A DNA stretch of 64,000 nt from Sipunculus nudus (GCA_026874595.1 CM049311.1:59153953-59217952); one strand, 5' to 3'; shown: positions 49,501 to 61,922, counted from the first letter of the stretch. Numbers and translations: made by a program. Notes: a model not told the origin generated them from the sequence alone.

Positions 49501-52500
49501 GCATCAGCAGTTCAGGAGGATCATGAACTTGTCTCCCTCTGCAACCAGATGGTTTATATAGATTGTAGTTTATGCCACCTTTGTCATGGAACAGGAGATA
49601 GAAGATCATCTAGTCAGAGGTGGTAAACAGTAGCTGGAGAACCAGTCTATGGCTATACAAACCAGCTGTCCGCTGATCACCCTCAGCCTGCCTGGTGCCC
49701 GGAAAACCGCAGGAACATGTTAAGGTCCTGGTTGGAATGGCAGAACTGTTCATCTTGCTGTCTTTATTTACTGGCCTGGCACTTGTTCAGGCTGACCCCT
49801 GTGTCAGGGGGTTGGGTTATCCCCAGGATACTGTATATATACAACTGTCTTCTCTTGTGTTATTGTTTTTAACATCTTTGTACTTTACTTCATGTGTGGC
49901 CAAGAGGTCAAGGGTCAGATGTCCTCCTTGGTCATATACTTTCACTTATGTGAAAATTACCCCTGAGTTGTCAGGTAGTGTGAGGTTTCAGGGTGTTTAG
50001 TATAATCACCCTGTCCTTCAGGCGGGTGGTGTCACACTACCAGCATGCCGAGCTGTCATTATACACACATATAAATCAGCATAAACATTGCATGTGGGAT
50101 AGCTTTCAAGTCAGTTAGGACTTCTTTATGGGTTTACTGGTGACAACTGCCACTGCACCAGCTCCTGGCTGTGCAGATTGTATTCTGTAACAAAACGTCA
50201 AAAAGCAGTTCAAGATTCAACGTATGGATTGGTCTGAAGAGGTCAGTGAAGAACCAGTGTTCATAAATACAGCCAACCAGTCCAGTGTCCACATGGTGTA
50301 AAAAAACCTGAGAGGCTTAAGGCCGAGATCATCATGTTGTTAAAGTTGGTTTCATGATTGATCAGTTACATCCCAGTATCCCTGTGATACAGAAGAACTT
50401 CAGAAAATATGAATATATGGAAAAAGACAGGCAGCTATGACCAAAAAAAATATTATGAGTCTTGAGATTTTACGAGTAATTCATGGTTTGATGCTGAGTT
50501 GAGATCAAGAAAGGAACCAACTGTCTGGGGAGTCTTGAAGTTAAGTGTGTATGAATCCATAAGCTATAAACAAGAAAAGAAACAAGGTAACAAAAGCCCA
50601 GGATCACCAGAGTGCGGGCACAAAGAGGCACAATGTATAATCAGTCATATCCACTCTGGTGCACAGAAGGTACCGAAAAATAACATTTAAACTGATTTTA
50701 CAAAATGGCTGTGTTTACACAATGAAGGGGCAGGGATTGTGAGTTTTCATCATCGTTCTCAGCTTTGTTTCATGAACCAAGTTGTGATTTGATCTCAGTT
50801 TTTATGTCCTTTTACTATTGAAAAAAGTATGACATGAAGAATTGATAACACTGGGAATTGGGATATCAAACCATAAAGGATTTTTTGTAGTTGCAGTTTA
50901 ACAAAAGGAGAAGAATAGCTTGTCACTTGTGTTATTTATAAATATATATGTGCTGGAGCTGATAAAAACATTGAAATGATTTGTTGAACATCTCAAGGAC
51001 TTACACAAACTCTTTTTCTGAATGGGATGAACTGATGGTAATCATTTTATCAAATATTTAACAAGTCAACCACAAGGTAATGATTTCGTAAGTTAATATC
51101 TCCAGGGTGCTGTGCAGTACTTGTGTCTTGCAGTGTGGTATCTGGCAGTGCTTCGTGGTGCACTAAGGATGAGATGTGGTATGTCACAAACAGGTATAGT
51201 TCATGTTCACACTGGAGGTACTCAGAAGAGATGACAGGGGATTATTTACCTGTAATTGCACCAGTCAGAATTATCTGTTCTGGATGCAGGGGAGCCTTTC
51301 TTGAACTAAATGCCAGCTGATATGTTCTAGTGGTTCCGACAGTTTATATCCTGTTTGCCCTGTAGATACTCACACTGGCAAGATCGCAAGAGAGTGCAGG
51401 CCCTCATAAGATAAACTAGCACCCCACTAACTGAGGGGCTCTGCAAAAGTACCTCAGAAAAAAATTTTTACAGAAAATTTGCAGTACTAAGTGACTTCTG
51501 TCTCTGCTGGGATGAGATAACTGTTCCCTTATAATGTAAGTGTTTGTAATTAGGTGTTAATTGCAAGTTCACGGATCATGGTAACTAATGATAATATGAA
51601 AAAGATTATAGATAAGACTTTGTTTCATACAATGAATGCTGAGTCATAAAATGATTAAACAGCATTACAAAACCATAAAACAGATCGATATACAGGATGA
51701 CACACAGTATACTGTTTGTAGCTTATGAAATCTGAAACTAGAAAAATCAAAGAAAGAATTTTTTTTATGTTTAAAAGAAAATACCTTAAGGGAACAGGAA
51801 AATTAGCGAGTTGACACCTGTGTCAGACTGAAAAGAAAATTAGTATAAAAGAAATTTCATATATTTGATTATTTTCAAATGATCACCAATATTTTTACCA
51901 TGATGGACTTGCTCTTTTATGTTTCCAAATACAAACTGAAGCCTTTTTCCACAGAGTCATTTAATGTTATTTTTTAAATTTTTTGTCGTGTGCATTTATT
52001 TTATGACATGTCGGCCATATTCAAACAGCACATGGTCATTGTGTGCTTGGGATAACAGAGCCTCTCTATCTGGGAAGATTAAATCTTTTGGTGCAAACTG
52101 TAAAAAAAAAACCTGACAAGGGACAGCAGAAATAATCACCATTGGGAAATGGCTGAATTGCCCAAGCTGACTGGAACTATCATGTATCTGGGACAATAGA
52201 TATATAACAGACCAAAAGTTATGACTTGGCAGTTACTGGAGAATGAGGGAGAAGGTATCAGTTGATGAGACCTGATGTGGGCAGCCATCTATAATACAGG
52301 CATGTTTAAAAAGTCAACCCATACACATGTTGCAGCATGCCAACAGTACATAAATAAAGAGTTATCACCCTTTTTGAAAATTGCTTGGCAGTTATGCAGA
52401 ATTAACGCTTAGGGCATGGTGTCAATTTAGACCAGATGTTGAACAAACAGAACAGATAATATGCAGTTTTCACATTCCTCGGGTCCAGTTCACTGTGGTT

Positions 52501-54052
52501 TTGCTCAACAGGGCAGTGGCTCAGTTCAGTTACAGGATTGTTGTGGTTTTGGAGCAACGACTGAATCCAGGAGTGTAGAATTTTATCAGTTTTTGGGACA
52601 GTAGTATGATGTCACTTTAAATGGCTGACTGGTGGGGACACTGTGCCTGCATGCCTTGGATTTATGTATCCAGCATTGAAGGCAAATAATATGATCTCAT
52701 CAACACATTGAGGTCACTCAGCATATAATATCAAAACCATTTAAGGATTTCCTCATGCAGGATGAATGATGAAGTTTGTTTCCTGTTTATTTTTACATTC
52801 TAAAACTAATGTGGTTACAACATATTGACTTATAATTGGGGCCTCTCGCTTCCTGGATTATTTTTCTGTTTTTTTCCTCTGGTGAGCCAGTGTAGTAATT
52901 GATTAACAGGAGTTATACAGGGGGTGGATTTTCAGTATTGGCTCTCATTGGCTGTTTGCCATATTGGATAAAAAACAAACAGGATTATATGAAGGTTACA
53001 CCAGGATTTATGAAATCAATAGAAAAGTGTGACCTCAACAAACAAAATGGAATCCGATTTGTCAGGAGGAGAAACTTTCAAGTCATCCCTAACTGTTTTT
53101 CTTAACTGGAGACCTAAGACTCCAGTAGAGATTAAAAGGGATGGGATCCATAGCTGGATCCAGGTTGTGGATCCGTGCATAATACCATCAGATCAAAGGA
53201 GAAGGTAGGAAATATATAAGAAACAGTAAAGTCCGACCTAATCAGGTAACATTTAATGAAGATTAATATGCACACAGATGGGAAGCCATTTTGAAATTGA
53301 TTAATACTTTAGTTTGATATTTTGTATTCTCTAAATATTAATGTAAATTCATTTACAGTCCAACTGATTACATAATAGAGTTACCATAACATTTTCATTA
53401 GATTATGAAAAGAGGCTATTTATAGTGCATTATTTATCTAACTCTAGTTTTATATTGTGAAATACGTAAGTAAAAACACAAATAATTTCATTTGGTTAAA
53501 ATATATATAATACACAGTATGCTGGAAAATTTATACATTCTAATCTAATTAAAATTAAAAAACTCATGTGAGAGTTTGGTATCCCATGATTTTTAATGAT
53601 ACTTTAATTTTCTTTTGAGTTTAAAAAGATATGTGAATTTGTTGCTGTCACAAGTGCAGGGTGAGCAACAAGTTCCAGAACATAAGGCATTAACTGTTTA
53701 ATGTTTTTTCACCGCTGTCCGTAATGAGACAGGAAGGGTGTAGTTGACATCAGTTCCTTTTCTTAGTGACTTGAAAGTACCTACCCTCATCTTTACCCCC
53801 ACTGTGTAAGGTTGTTGATATATTTTCCATCTGTGTTCTCCAGCAGTCCCAGAAAAAAGGAAACTTCCTTGGGTTAGTATACTTATGGTACTTATCTCAG
53901 CCAGTTGGTGAGGGTACTATGTTCCCGTCAGTTTACTTTTTTTGTGTGTTTTGATGAAACGTTAGGGGTAACAGCCAAGGAACAAGCCATTGAATTTAAA
54001 GGTTATTTGTATAATATCAGCATGACTCGACAAGTTTGGTCTTGTTCCTCAT
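46576..54052 (+). other. Intronic DNA without a recognised gene
   Basis: Mixed-composition non-coding sequence. Less AT-rich patches occur at about 47330-47740 and 49300-50100. The latter has an 87-codon ATG ORF (49737-50000) with two hydrophobic stretches. It is treated as a candidate only and discussed under findings. No RNA gene was seen. Confidence 0.5.
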
Positions 54053-54152
54053 AGCCTAGTTCTGTAAAGAGAATATCTCCAGACAATGACATTTGAAAAA
54101 AAAACAGCCTAGTTCTGTAAAGAGAATATCTCCAGACAATGACATTTTAAAA
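54053..54152. repeat. 53-bp tandem duplication
   Basis: The sequence starting AGCCTAGTTCTGTAAAGAG at 54053 repeats at 54106 with almost no change. The copies differ only in the A-rich tail. This looks like a recent local duplication. Confidence 0.92.
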
Positions 54153-56703
54153 AACATGTAATCAGAGGACAATATATACAAAATATAATAAAATTTTGTT
54201 GCAAAATTTAGGGCAGCTGTAAATTGAAAAACAGTCCTGATATAACAGAGTATTACTGTTTACTTAAAAGTATATAACAGAATTTTTTTAACATTTACTG
54301 CACAGTAAGTAGTGCTATGAGCACAAAGAAAATTATAAGCACCTTACGCAGCCTTCTGAGATTTAGACCATGAATCAGTTGTACAATTTTCTCACCTTCA
54401 TGTTGATGTTTATATAATTACACTTAGGCATTTCTCTAGTTTCTGTAAGTTCCAGGCTGTTTTAGTCTGGATTTAGCATTATCATTGCCAAAGACAAAGA
54501 ACCCTACCTGAAGCAGGTAGGAATAAAGGTACAGATCAAATTGAGCTGATCTGTTTCTGCTTATATATGAAGGGGGTCTACCTAAAAATAAAGACTTATG
54601 ATCTGACATATCTACTTATAAAACCATTGCTGCAGGCATGCTTTGCCAGCACTGTCCATCAGGTCTGCAGGGCTGATATCAACAAATCTGTGCTAAAAAA
54701 CAGCACTGCATCTCATGTCTAAGGCCATGCAGTCATGTCTCAGGGCTGCTTCAGAGGAAAACAGACTTCTTTTGCTGCTAAAATACAGTTCTCATTTGTG
54801 TTACAAGAACCCTGTCTGTTTCAACAACAGTCATGTTTACATAGTTAATGGCAGGAACACTCTAAAAATTTTGCTTTTTCATGTTACTGGTAGAAATAAA
54901 TACAGGCCTGATTTCAGACAGCTCTGGTCTGCTTTCAGCTTAAAGGGGTATAAAGGGTTTTACAAACACATCCTGGTTGTGTGCCCCAAGCTCATAGATA
55001 AGAAGAGACAGAGAAGTCAGGGCAGGAAACCAGATGACAAAAAAGTGGGTGGGGCACACTCAGTTACTGATTCAGTGTGCATGTTAAGCAGGGTGGGGCA
55101 AGGTAATGATGTCTTTGTGTTTGCCGGACAGAATCAGTATTCTCTCACATAGATTATGATCTGGTCTGTATTTTTAACTTAATCAATCAATCAATTATAA
55201 AATGTAAGTATTACAATGTTACTTTTTACTTTTTACAGAGCATGGAATAATCAAAGTCAGTTTGTTCTTAAGGCATGAGAGTTTCAGACAATCTGGGATA
55301 GTTGTTACCCTTTAAGACAGTGATGAATTCACCTTTCTGTGTGGTTGATCGGTAGCACATTTAGATAAATAATACTACAAAATTAAATTTTGATTACAAG
55401 AAAGATTACAGGCAGAACCAAGGAATCATTAATGTATGATATACAGAACATATAAATTATACATCACTGGTCATCTGTAGATTTGAATCGTTTTATTGGA
55501 TGCATAAACTGAGAAACTACAGGACTGCGTCCCTCTGTCACTATCAACAATGATTTTCTTGCATTCAGATCATCTTTTGCTATATATGATGAGGCTTTAT
55601 CTTCAGTTTTCATTAGTTTATGCACATTAGTTGTCCTATCATATCAGCTGTCCCCACTGATGAAACATAAAGCAAGCTCAGCATGAGGTCTTTATGTCTC
55701 AGCTCTTAAGGTTAGGGCAAGTAAAATCAAGAAATCAATAGAAGGTTGAACCTGTGTTTCGACAAGTTCCATCTTCATCTCTTGGGTGTGCAGGGTGTTT
55801 TTGCCTGCTGATGTTATTATATGATAACATAAGAGGGTACTCTCAGTCTACAGGGCTGCTAGTCTATTACTGTTGATGCCATGATATTTAAGTAAAGATA
55901 ACATTCAGGTCCACACTACGTTCATTGCAGGCTTGCAGTAAGCTGTTTTAATAGTTTAACAACTGTATCTGCTCAATAAGATCATGGAAACTCAGGAAGA
56001 TACTCCCCTTCATATATTTTATCATTGTTTCCTTCCCCCTTTGACCCCACCACCACCCATCCCTAATGCACCCCTCCCCAAGCCCCCCGGAAGGTCCAGG
56101 GTTCAAACCCCACCAGTGCCTTAATGGTGTAAATTGGTAGAACCTAAGAGATTTGCTCTGATGTCTTAACAACAGGTTATGACTCATGGATTATTCCTAA
56201 CCACTTTGCATATTAAACCTGAAATATAAAAAGGGCTAATAATATTAAACCATTCTTATCATATGGATACCATCATTTCCATTTAATAGACAGTGCTGCA
56301 AAAAAAAGAACATTTGATCTACTGAAGATTATTTCCTCAAATTTGAAACCTCAGTCGTTTTTGATGAAATCTACTGAGATTTGGGACGATTGTGACTATA
56401 ACTTTTTAAGTACTGAAGATTAGTCCCTCCAGTCTGACATACCAGTGTTTCCTGGCTAGTGTTTCCAAACTATTGAACTTGATCTTTAAAGTAAAATCTG
56501 GATGAAAGCCATTCTAGTTTCATTATGTTTCATTAAGTCATGTTGAATGAACTTGTGGTAAATGTGTTACTGGTAACATTTGCATTTATTACTGGTATGT
56601 GAAAAGGCATGCATCATTTCATTCTAAATTAATCCCACTGTATATGTTTAGAAACTGTTTATTTCTTCATTGTTTGACCAGTTTCTTATTTTTGTCTTTG
56701 CAG
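54153..56703 (+). other. Intronic DNA up to the NAV acceptor
   Basis: Non-coding sequence apart from a 145-codon ATG ORF at 54715-55152, which I do not recognise. At 56092-56105 there is CCAGGGTTCAAACC, which resembles a tRNA-type B box but has no matching A box. The stretch ends in a good polypyrimidine tract and CAG at 56701-56703. Confidence 0.55.
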
Positions 56704-58424
56704 TTTTGATGACAGTAGCTCAATAAGCAGTGGAGAAATCAGCGATACGATTGCTGAAATCAGCACCGACGAGAACTTGACAGGGTCATCACTAAGCGCC
56801 AGTTCTTCAGACCACGTCAACCCTTATGGCAGTCTGAAGCGAGGCACCACCGGCAGAGACCATGGAGGGCAAGCCAACTTGTTCACCAAGCAGGGAAGCT
56901 TGTTGAAGCAGAAAGGAGGCGGAGGCACTTCAATGGGAAGGAGTTATGGGATTGGTAGTTCTGTTGGTTACCACCCACGCTACATAAGTAGTGATTCAAA
57001 GTCAGATATTGGGGGTTATACCACAGAGTTGGATCGCTGGCACAAGCAGAGGGGAGACATGAAGTCCGGTTATGCAGTGTATGCGGCCGGTATCTCAGGA
57101 ACGGGGTCACTGCCACGGAGGCTCAATGGGCATGCCACAGCAGTTTCTGATTCAGAAGTGGGAAAGGCACTGGCAAAAGTCGGGGACCACGGTGACTCCG
57201 GGAGCAAAGGCTCCAGCAACAAGAGAGACTCTGAAACAAATACAGAGCTGTCTAGTCTGATGTTGCAGAAAATGCAGGGGAATGGGCAAGGGCAGCCACC
57301 ACCAGGGGGCTCCAGTGGTGGGTACCACTTCAGGAGGCCATCGAGTGGTGTGTCTGTAGCTTCAACAGGTAGCAACATAAGCATGGGTTCAGCAAAGGGT
57401 TCATTAGGTAACAAAATCAGCAAAGCTGCGTCTGAATCGGGTAAGGGCAATGAGACGAACGGAATTGCACGCAGCGCATCTAAGACGAGTAGCGGTGCTC
57501 AAGCAGGTAACTATGACAAGCCAAAGTGTCCTAGCGGAGGACTTTATTCAGGAAAATCTAGTACTTTAGATCGTAAAAAGCGAAACAGTATCCCCTCAGG
57601 TCGATGTGACTTTAGAGTCGCCACTGCAGAAGGCAAAGCAGGAGAAAACAAAACTAGCACTCTTGGCCGCTCTCGGCCTAACTCTGCATCTTTAAGAGAG
57701 AAATTATTTGGCAGCAGGTCCAGCCTGAATAAACTGAATGTGCAGGAAACCAAATCACCTCAGGTGAATGATACAATAATCTCTAACCCCCATGCCACAT
57801 TCTCCAAACGAGACCTTGCTAAACGTAAAAGTGCAGGTGATGTGACCTCTTCTGCTTTGCCTTCTGCAGGTAAATCCAATGTCAAAGGTTCTGTTTCCCC
57901 AGGTCGACCACTCAGCGGTATCCCGACCACGTCGGGATCGGGACAATGGTCAAAGGCTACAAGTGGAAGTGCTCTCATTGCAAACGGCATGCGTTCCTGC
58001 ATGTCAGAGACAGAGAGCATGGAGTCATTGGTGTCTGCATCAGCCAGCATACAAGCACAGATACAGCATGCGAGGGCACTCAGCATGGCCAGCCGGCACC
58101 TACTACAGCAAGAGCGAGACAGCGGCCGCATCGAACGATCCGGCAGCATGAGATCCAGCCAATCAGAAAGGCTCTGCTCTCCCACAAACTCAGCTCCTCC
58201 AGGCACAATGCCAATGCCAAGAACAAGCTCATACAGTCAGCTCAACGGCGGTCAGTCGTCGCCCACACCCAGCCAAAGCTCAGGGTACACGTACCCGCTA
58301 TCGGGGCTCAGTCCCACATCCATGGGAGGCACCCTGGTGCCTGGGGGGATGAGGGCATCCAACCCCATCCCCTACGGAGGAAGTTTCCTCCCTCTCTCCA
58401 AGCTCACATCAAAGGAGGATGATC
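56704..58424 (+). CDS. NAV: Neuron navigator (NAV), second large exon
   Basis: This 1721-nt exon adds about 574 residues to the NAV protein. It opens with FDDSSSISSGEISDTIAEIS, a block conserved in NAV proteins right after the GYMSDGD region. Further on are SLLKQKGGGG (about 56900) and SLREKLFGSRSSLNKLN with IISNPHATF (about 57690-57800), the latter matching the FGGK...ISNPHAT region of NAVs. A SxIP motif (SGIP) is at 57914-57925 and a Ser/Gly/Pro-rich tail follows. The acceptor is TTTGCAG|T (phase 2) and the donor GATC|GTAAGT at 58424/58425 (phase 1). Reading past the donor reaches a stop after four codons. Several in-frame splice-site-like motifs lie inside (see findings). The region is expected to be largely disordered and phosphorylated. 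Confidence 0.93.
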
Positions 58425-59969
58425 GTAAGTGTTCATGAAATGATCTTGTTTAAATCAATTCACTAAATCATATTACACCTTGGAGGTCCCCACTGGGCCT
58501 GAAAAGTTTCACACATTGGTTGTAAGAGAATGGTCAATGATAGCATACCTCTGCCAACAGTGACAAGCTTTGTCATCTGCCATCTATAGATCCATTTCAA
58601 GTCAAATTTAATAAGTTCTCAAGACCCACATCTCCAGCTATTTATCTAATTAATCTAAAATAATCTCCAATCAAATTCATAGACAGAAGTGCAAGCAAAT
58701 TCAACGTGAGACTTGTGTTAGACCAGTTTTCCACAGCTTGTACTTGTTAAGCAGTTCTTCCCACATCTTGGGTATTCCTTTTCCACTATTTACTACCCAC
58801 AATGCACTTCACAACTAATGCTTCAGTAGTTTGTAGGCAAACAAACACCAGCCCACAGTAACGAGTCTGCGTACATCTGGGAACTAGATGTCATTTGTTT
58901 CAGGCCTGCCCCATTGCCCTGGTTGTGAACAAAAAGGAACCTGCAGTGTTAATGGGGAAATCACCTTACACATATTTAATTGGTAGTGATTAATAAATGT
59001 GTTATATGTGTGCTCAGCAGTTGGGAACATATATTGTGAACTCTTCTCTCTGTAAGGTTATATTGAAAACTGATTGGTACTCTCAGTATGACTAGATACA
59101 CCCTTATTGTGGTGCCCCCTTGTGTCTGTATGAGGGACTAAATGTTCCATGCCTCTCTCCAAACGACATAACAAGGGATGGTAAACTTTTACCACATGAT
59201 ATTACCAGCATTTAGACCGGAATTTAGCAGTAAAGTAAATCTGTTTAATGTATTGCGTAATTGTGTTTGGTGTACATTGTGCTCAGCTCAGATGGGGACC
59301 TCTGTGGTGTAATGTGATCAAAATCTTGTTTATTTTACTCAAACTTAAGAAGGAAGTATATTGAACAGTTATCTGGAAGTCTTAATAAAAAAAAGTGAAT
59401 CCATTCCAATTATAATGACAAAAAGATGAAATATTTAGAATATACTAGCCATTTATAGATTTTGATACAGTATTAAACAGAGCTGTTCAGTGAAGTATTT
59501 CACAGAGTAGGTATTTTGATAACCGGAAAAAAAAAAAAATGATTTTTGTACAAGTTGTGTGGTCTGGTTTTGTGTTAAAGTCATTTCCATGTATTTTTCA
59601 TAAGAATTATTTATTAAATTATTTATTTATTGTCGGAGAACTGCATTTATTTCTAACAGAACTATATTTGATTAAGATCCAGAAATCAGCATGTATTTCA
59701 TTTAATCAATTTAGTTCCTTTTTTTGTATTTAAGTTTTGCAGTGAACTTTATGTTTAAAAGAATAGCACTGTGCTATCAGGACTGGTATTTCCACCTTAA
59801 ATCACCAATGTGATGTTCATCATTATGTGATTCACTAATTTAAGTTGGTATTCTAATTAAATACACCAGACTGGTTCGGATAGTGATATTGCACCATAAG
59901 GATCATTCATTTGGGTATGATGATCGACCGTATTCCATTTTATGTCATGATCATTCACTTTCATTTCAG
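58425..59969 (+). other. NAV intron, 1545 bp (phase 1)
   Basis: It runs from GTAAGT to the acceptor CATTTCAG ending at 59969. It contains AT-rich sequence and short chance ORFs; no repeat or RNA gene was recognised. Confidence 0.85.
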
Positions 59970-60022
59970 TGCATGGGTCCTCCCTCTCTCTTGTGTCCAG
60001 TTCGTCGTCTGTTCACTCAACG
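59970..60022 (+). CDS. NAV: Neuron navigator exon, HGSSLSLVSS block
   Basis: This 53-nt exon encodes, after finishing a CTG codon, HGSSLSLVSSSSSVHST. HGSSLSLVSS is one of the most conserved short blocks of NAV proteins, just before the first coiled coil. The exon is bounded by TTTCAG and GTGAGT (60023). The start phase 1 matches the previous donor and the end phase is 0. The short ORF beginning with ATG inside it is only intron read-through. Confidence 0.92.
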
Positions 60023-60757
60023 GTGAGTAACAGATATTTAATCATTTATCAGTCAATTTCTTATACTGCTGCCTGTTCAAATGCAAGTGGAAACAATGTG
60101 ATTTTCAACCCTGTCATTAAATTTACTCATTTTGGATTACTCAGTGTGCATGGTTTGTGACAAAATAATGATGCGGGACTAGTTATTTCAAAGCACCCCA
60201 GGAGCATAATTCTGAGATCAAAGTCGCCATGTTCTATAAAACACCATCATTGTCTCTGTATCTACCAGACCAGTTAGTGTTTAAAATTTATGGCTCACCC
60301 ACAAGGGTTTACTCCTCCATTTTGTCTGTGAAATTAGTTTCTTTTCAACCAGAAGGGTTCCCAGCGGTAAATTTGGCATGCATCGAAGAGGGATTGGGTG
60401 AATTACTGGAGGCATTACACATTTACAGTCAGTGGTTCATTATTAGTTGAGTGGTAAAGAAATATAAACAGGTAAACAAAACATACTGCCCAAACCTTTT
60501 CTTAATCTAGCCCTTTAAATATTATATTTTTTACATATACACAAGCACACTTTGGAAAAGATGATTGTTGTCATTTTGTATTGCCATCTGGTGGTATATT
60601 TGGAAACTAACTTAGTTTGCCCATTGATGGAGCTGCCCTCTAGTGGGAGAAATAGATAACTATGTGCTCATAAGTTAGATGTGTGGTTGTGAATTAAAAG
60701 CACTCATTATGTAATAATTCCTATACTTATGTGATTTTACATATTTCCCAATTACAG
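60023..60757 (+). other. NAV intron, 735 bp (phase 0)
   Basis: GTGAGT to the acceptor CCCAATTACAG ending at 60757. A 73-codon ORF at 60229-60450 lies inside and is not recognised. Nothing else was seen. Confidence 0.85.
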
Positions 60758-60781
60758 GCAGAAGAAAGGCAAGCACAAGAA
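60758..60781 (+). CDS. NAV: Neuron navigator 24-nt microexon (AEERQAQE)
   Basis: Eight codons, AEERQAQE, lie between CCCAATTACAG and GTGAGT, with phase 0 on both sides. The neighbouring exon ends ...SVHST and the next begins IRKLRREL. In NAV proteins a short acidic/polar linker (EEK-like) separates these two blocks, so the microexon fills the expected place. Because both phases are 0, skipping would keep the frame, so it may be alternatively spliced. It is too short for any ORF finder. Confidence 0.85.
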
Positions 60782-61847
60782 GTGAGTGATTTTTTTAATT
60801 CATTCATTTTATATCTGACAACTTTCATGATAGTCAGAAAAGTAGTAGTTGTATCATCCATATAAATAAAGAAAATCTGATAAATAGTATTTCTGAACAT
60901 GTCTTACTTATGATAGATAAGGATGAATATATTATTATGGAACAGTTGTGGGTTCACGAAGGTTGGTTTTGTCAGCAGTATATTTCATTAAAGTATTAAA
61001 GTATCAAAACTCATAACTGGATCTCATTAAATATATGTATCATATAAATGCTTTTAATTAATAGTGACTGACCTTGCTTAACTGTCTTTGGAACAATAAA
61101 TGAAAAGGTAGCTTAACACAGAAGGCTTTTCAATGAGAATTTCAATATTAAGCTGACCATTCTTGAAAATTGGAAATATAAGCTAACAGTTTGGTGAAAT
61201 ACCTTTTAAACATTTGAAATCCATGTCCAATATCTTGAAACAACAATTGTAAACATCAGTACTTTTTGCCATTTTAAAGAGAAATTTGGCTATATATCAC
61301 TGATTTCAGATTGAACCTTCAAGTCAGATTATTTACTATCAGAACTTGCTATAATTAACATTTACTGCTGTATTTAAATGACCTGTGGCCCCTCATCACC
61401 CAGCTTTTGACCAATATAAATATATCTATTAGGCCAAAAGAAATAAGGTTTGGTTCTCACACCCTTTTTTCAGAAATCAATGTGGGCGGGCTGTTTTATT
61501 TTAAGTTTTTTGTTTGTTTTGATAAAAATGTCACATGAAAAAAGAAAAGCATGATAATAACATATTTATTTTGCTAAACAATTAAAAGGACTACATAACA
61601 AAGGAAATTTAATCAAAATTGTATAATTTTATCTTCTTGAAAGAAATGTCTGAGTTTGAGCTCGAAATTGGAAAGTTTCTATTAAAAATCAGAAAAGGAT
61701 TTTTGATATGGGGGTTTAAAATTGATGCGGGCAGTGCCTGAGAACCACACCTTTTATTTTTTTGGGCTGTACTATCAGTCAATAGTAACTGGTGTCTCTC
61801 GGTTTGAAGTTTATAAAGTCACACATTTTCCGACCCTTTTACCTCAG
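60782..61847 (+). other. NAV intron, 1066 bp (phase 0)
   Basis: GTGAGT to the acceptor TTTTACCTCAG ending at 61847. AT-rich sequence; nothing else was recognised. Confidence 0.85.
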
Positions 61848-61922
61848 ATTCGCAAACTTAGAAGAGAACTAGAAGCCGCCAAAGAGAAAGTCACCACACT
61901 CACTACACGACTTAGTACAAAT
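61848..61922 (+). CDS. NAV: Neuron navigator exon, start of the first coiled coil
   Basis: This 75-nt exon encodes 25 residues beginning IRKLRRELEAAKEKVTTLTT and ending RLSTN. The heptad-like spacing of I/L/L/A/V/L fits a coiled coil, and IRKLRREL...EKV..LT is the conserved NAV coiled-coil start. The acceptor is ACCTCAG and the donor AAT|GTAAGT; both phases are 0. The longer ORF through it (61722-61994) includes intron on both sides. The next exon, which should continue the coiled coil, was not found before base 64000. Confidence 0.93.

Larger units (their letters stand above)
3789..56703 (+). other. 52.9-kb NAV intron (phase 2)
   Basis: A single intron appears to separate the two large NAV exons. 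The donor GTCAGT follows codon bases AG. The acceptor TTTTTGTCTTTGCAG ends at 56703 and is followed by T, which completes an AGT serine codon. The reading frame and the conserved FDDSSSISSG context continue directly, which supports this junction. I found no further NAV exon inside, but small alternative or microexons cannot be excluded by eye. Most of the mobile and tandem repeats in the window lie here and are listed separately. Confidence 0.8.

Noticed and set aside
56092-56105. CCAGGGTTCAAACC, like a tRNA B box (tRNA gene or SINE)
   Set aside because: No A box or cloverleaf could be made on either strand, and no SINE tail or target duplication was seen.
57070-58422. Antisense and other-frame ORFs (126, 148 and 158 codons) over the second large exon
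   Set aside because: They overlap a well-supported NAV coding frame with matching splice phases and show no independent features.
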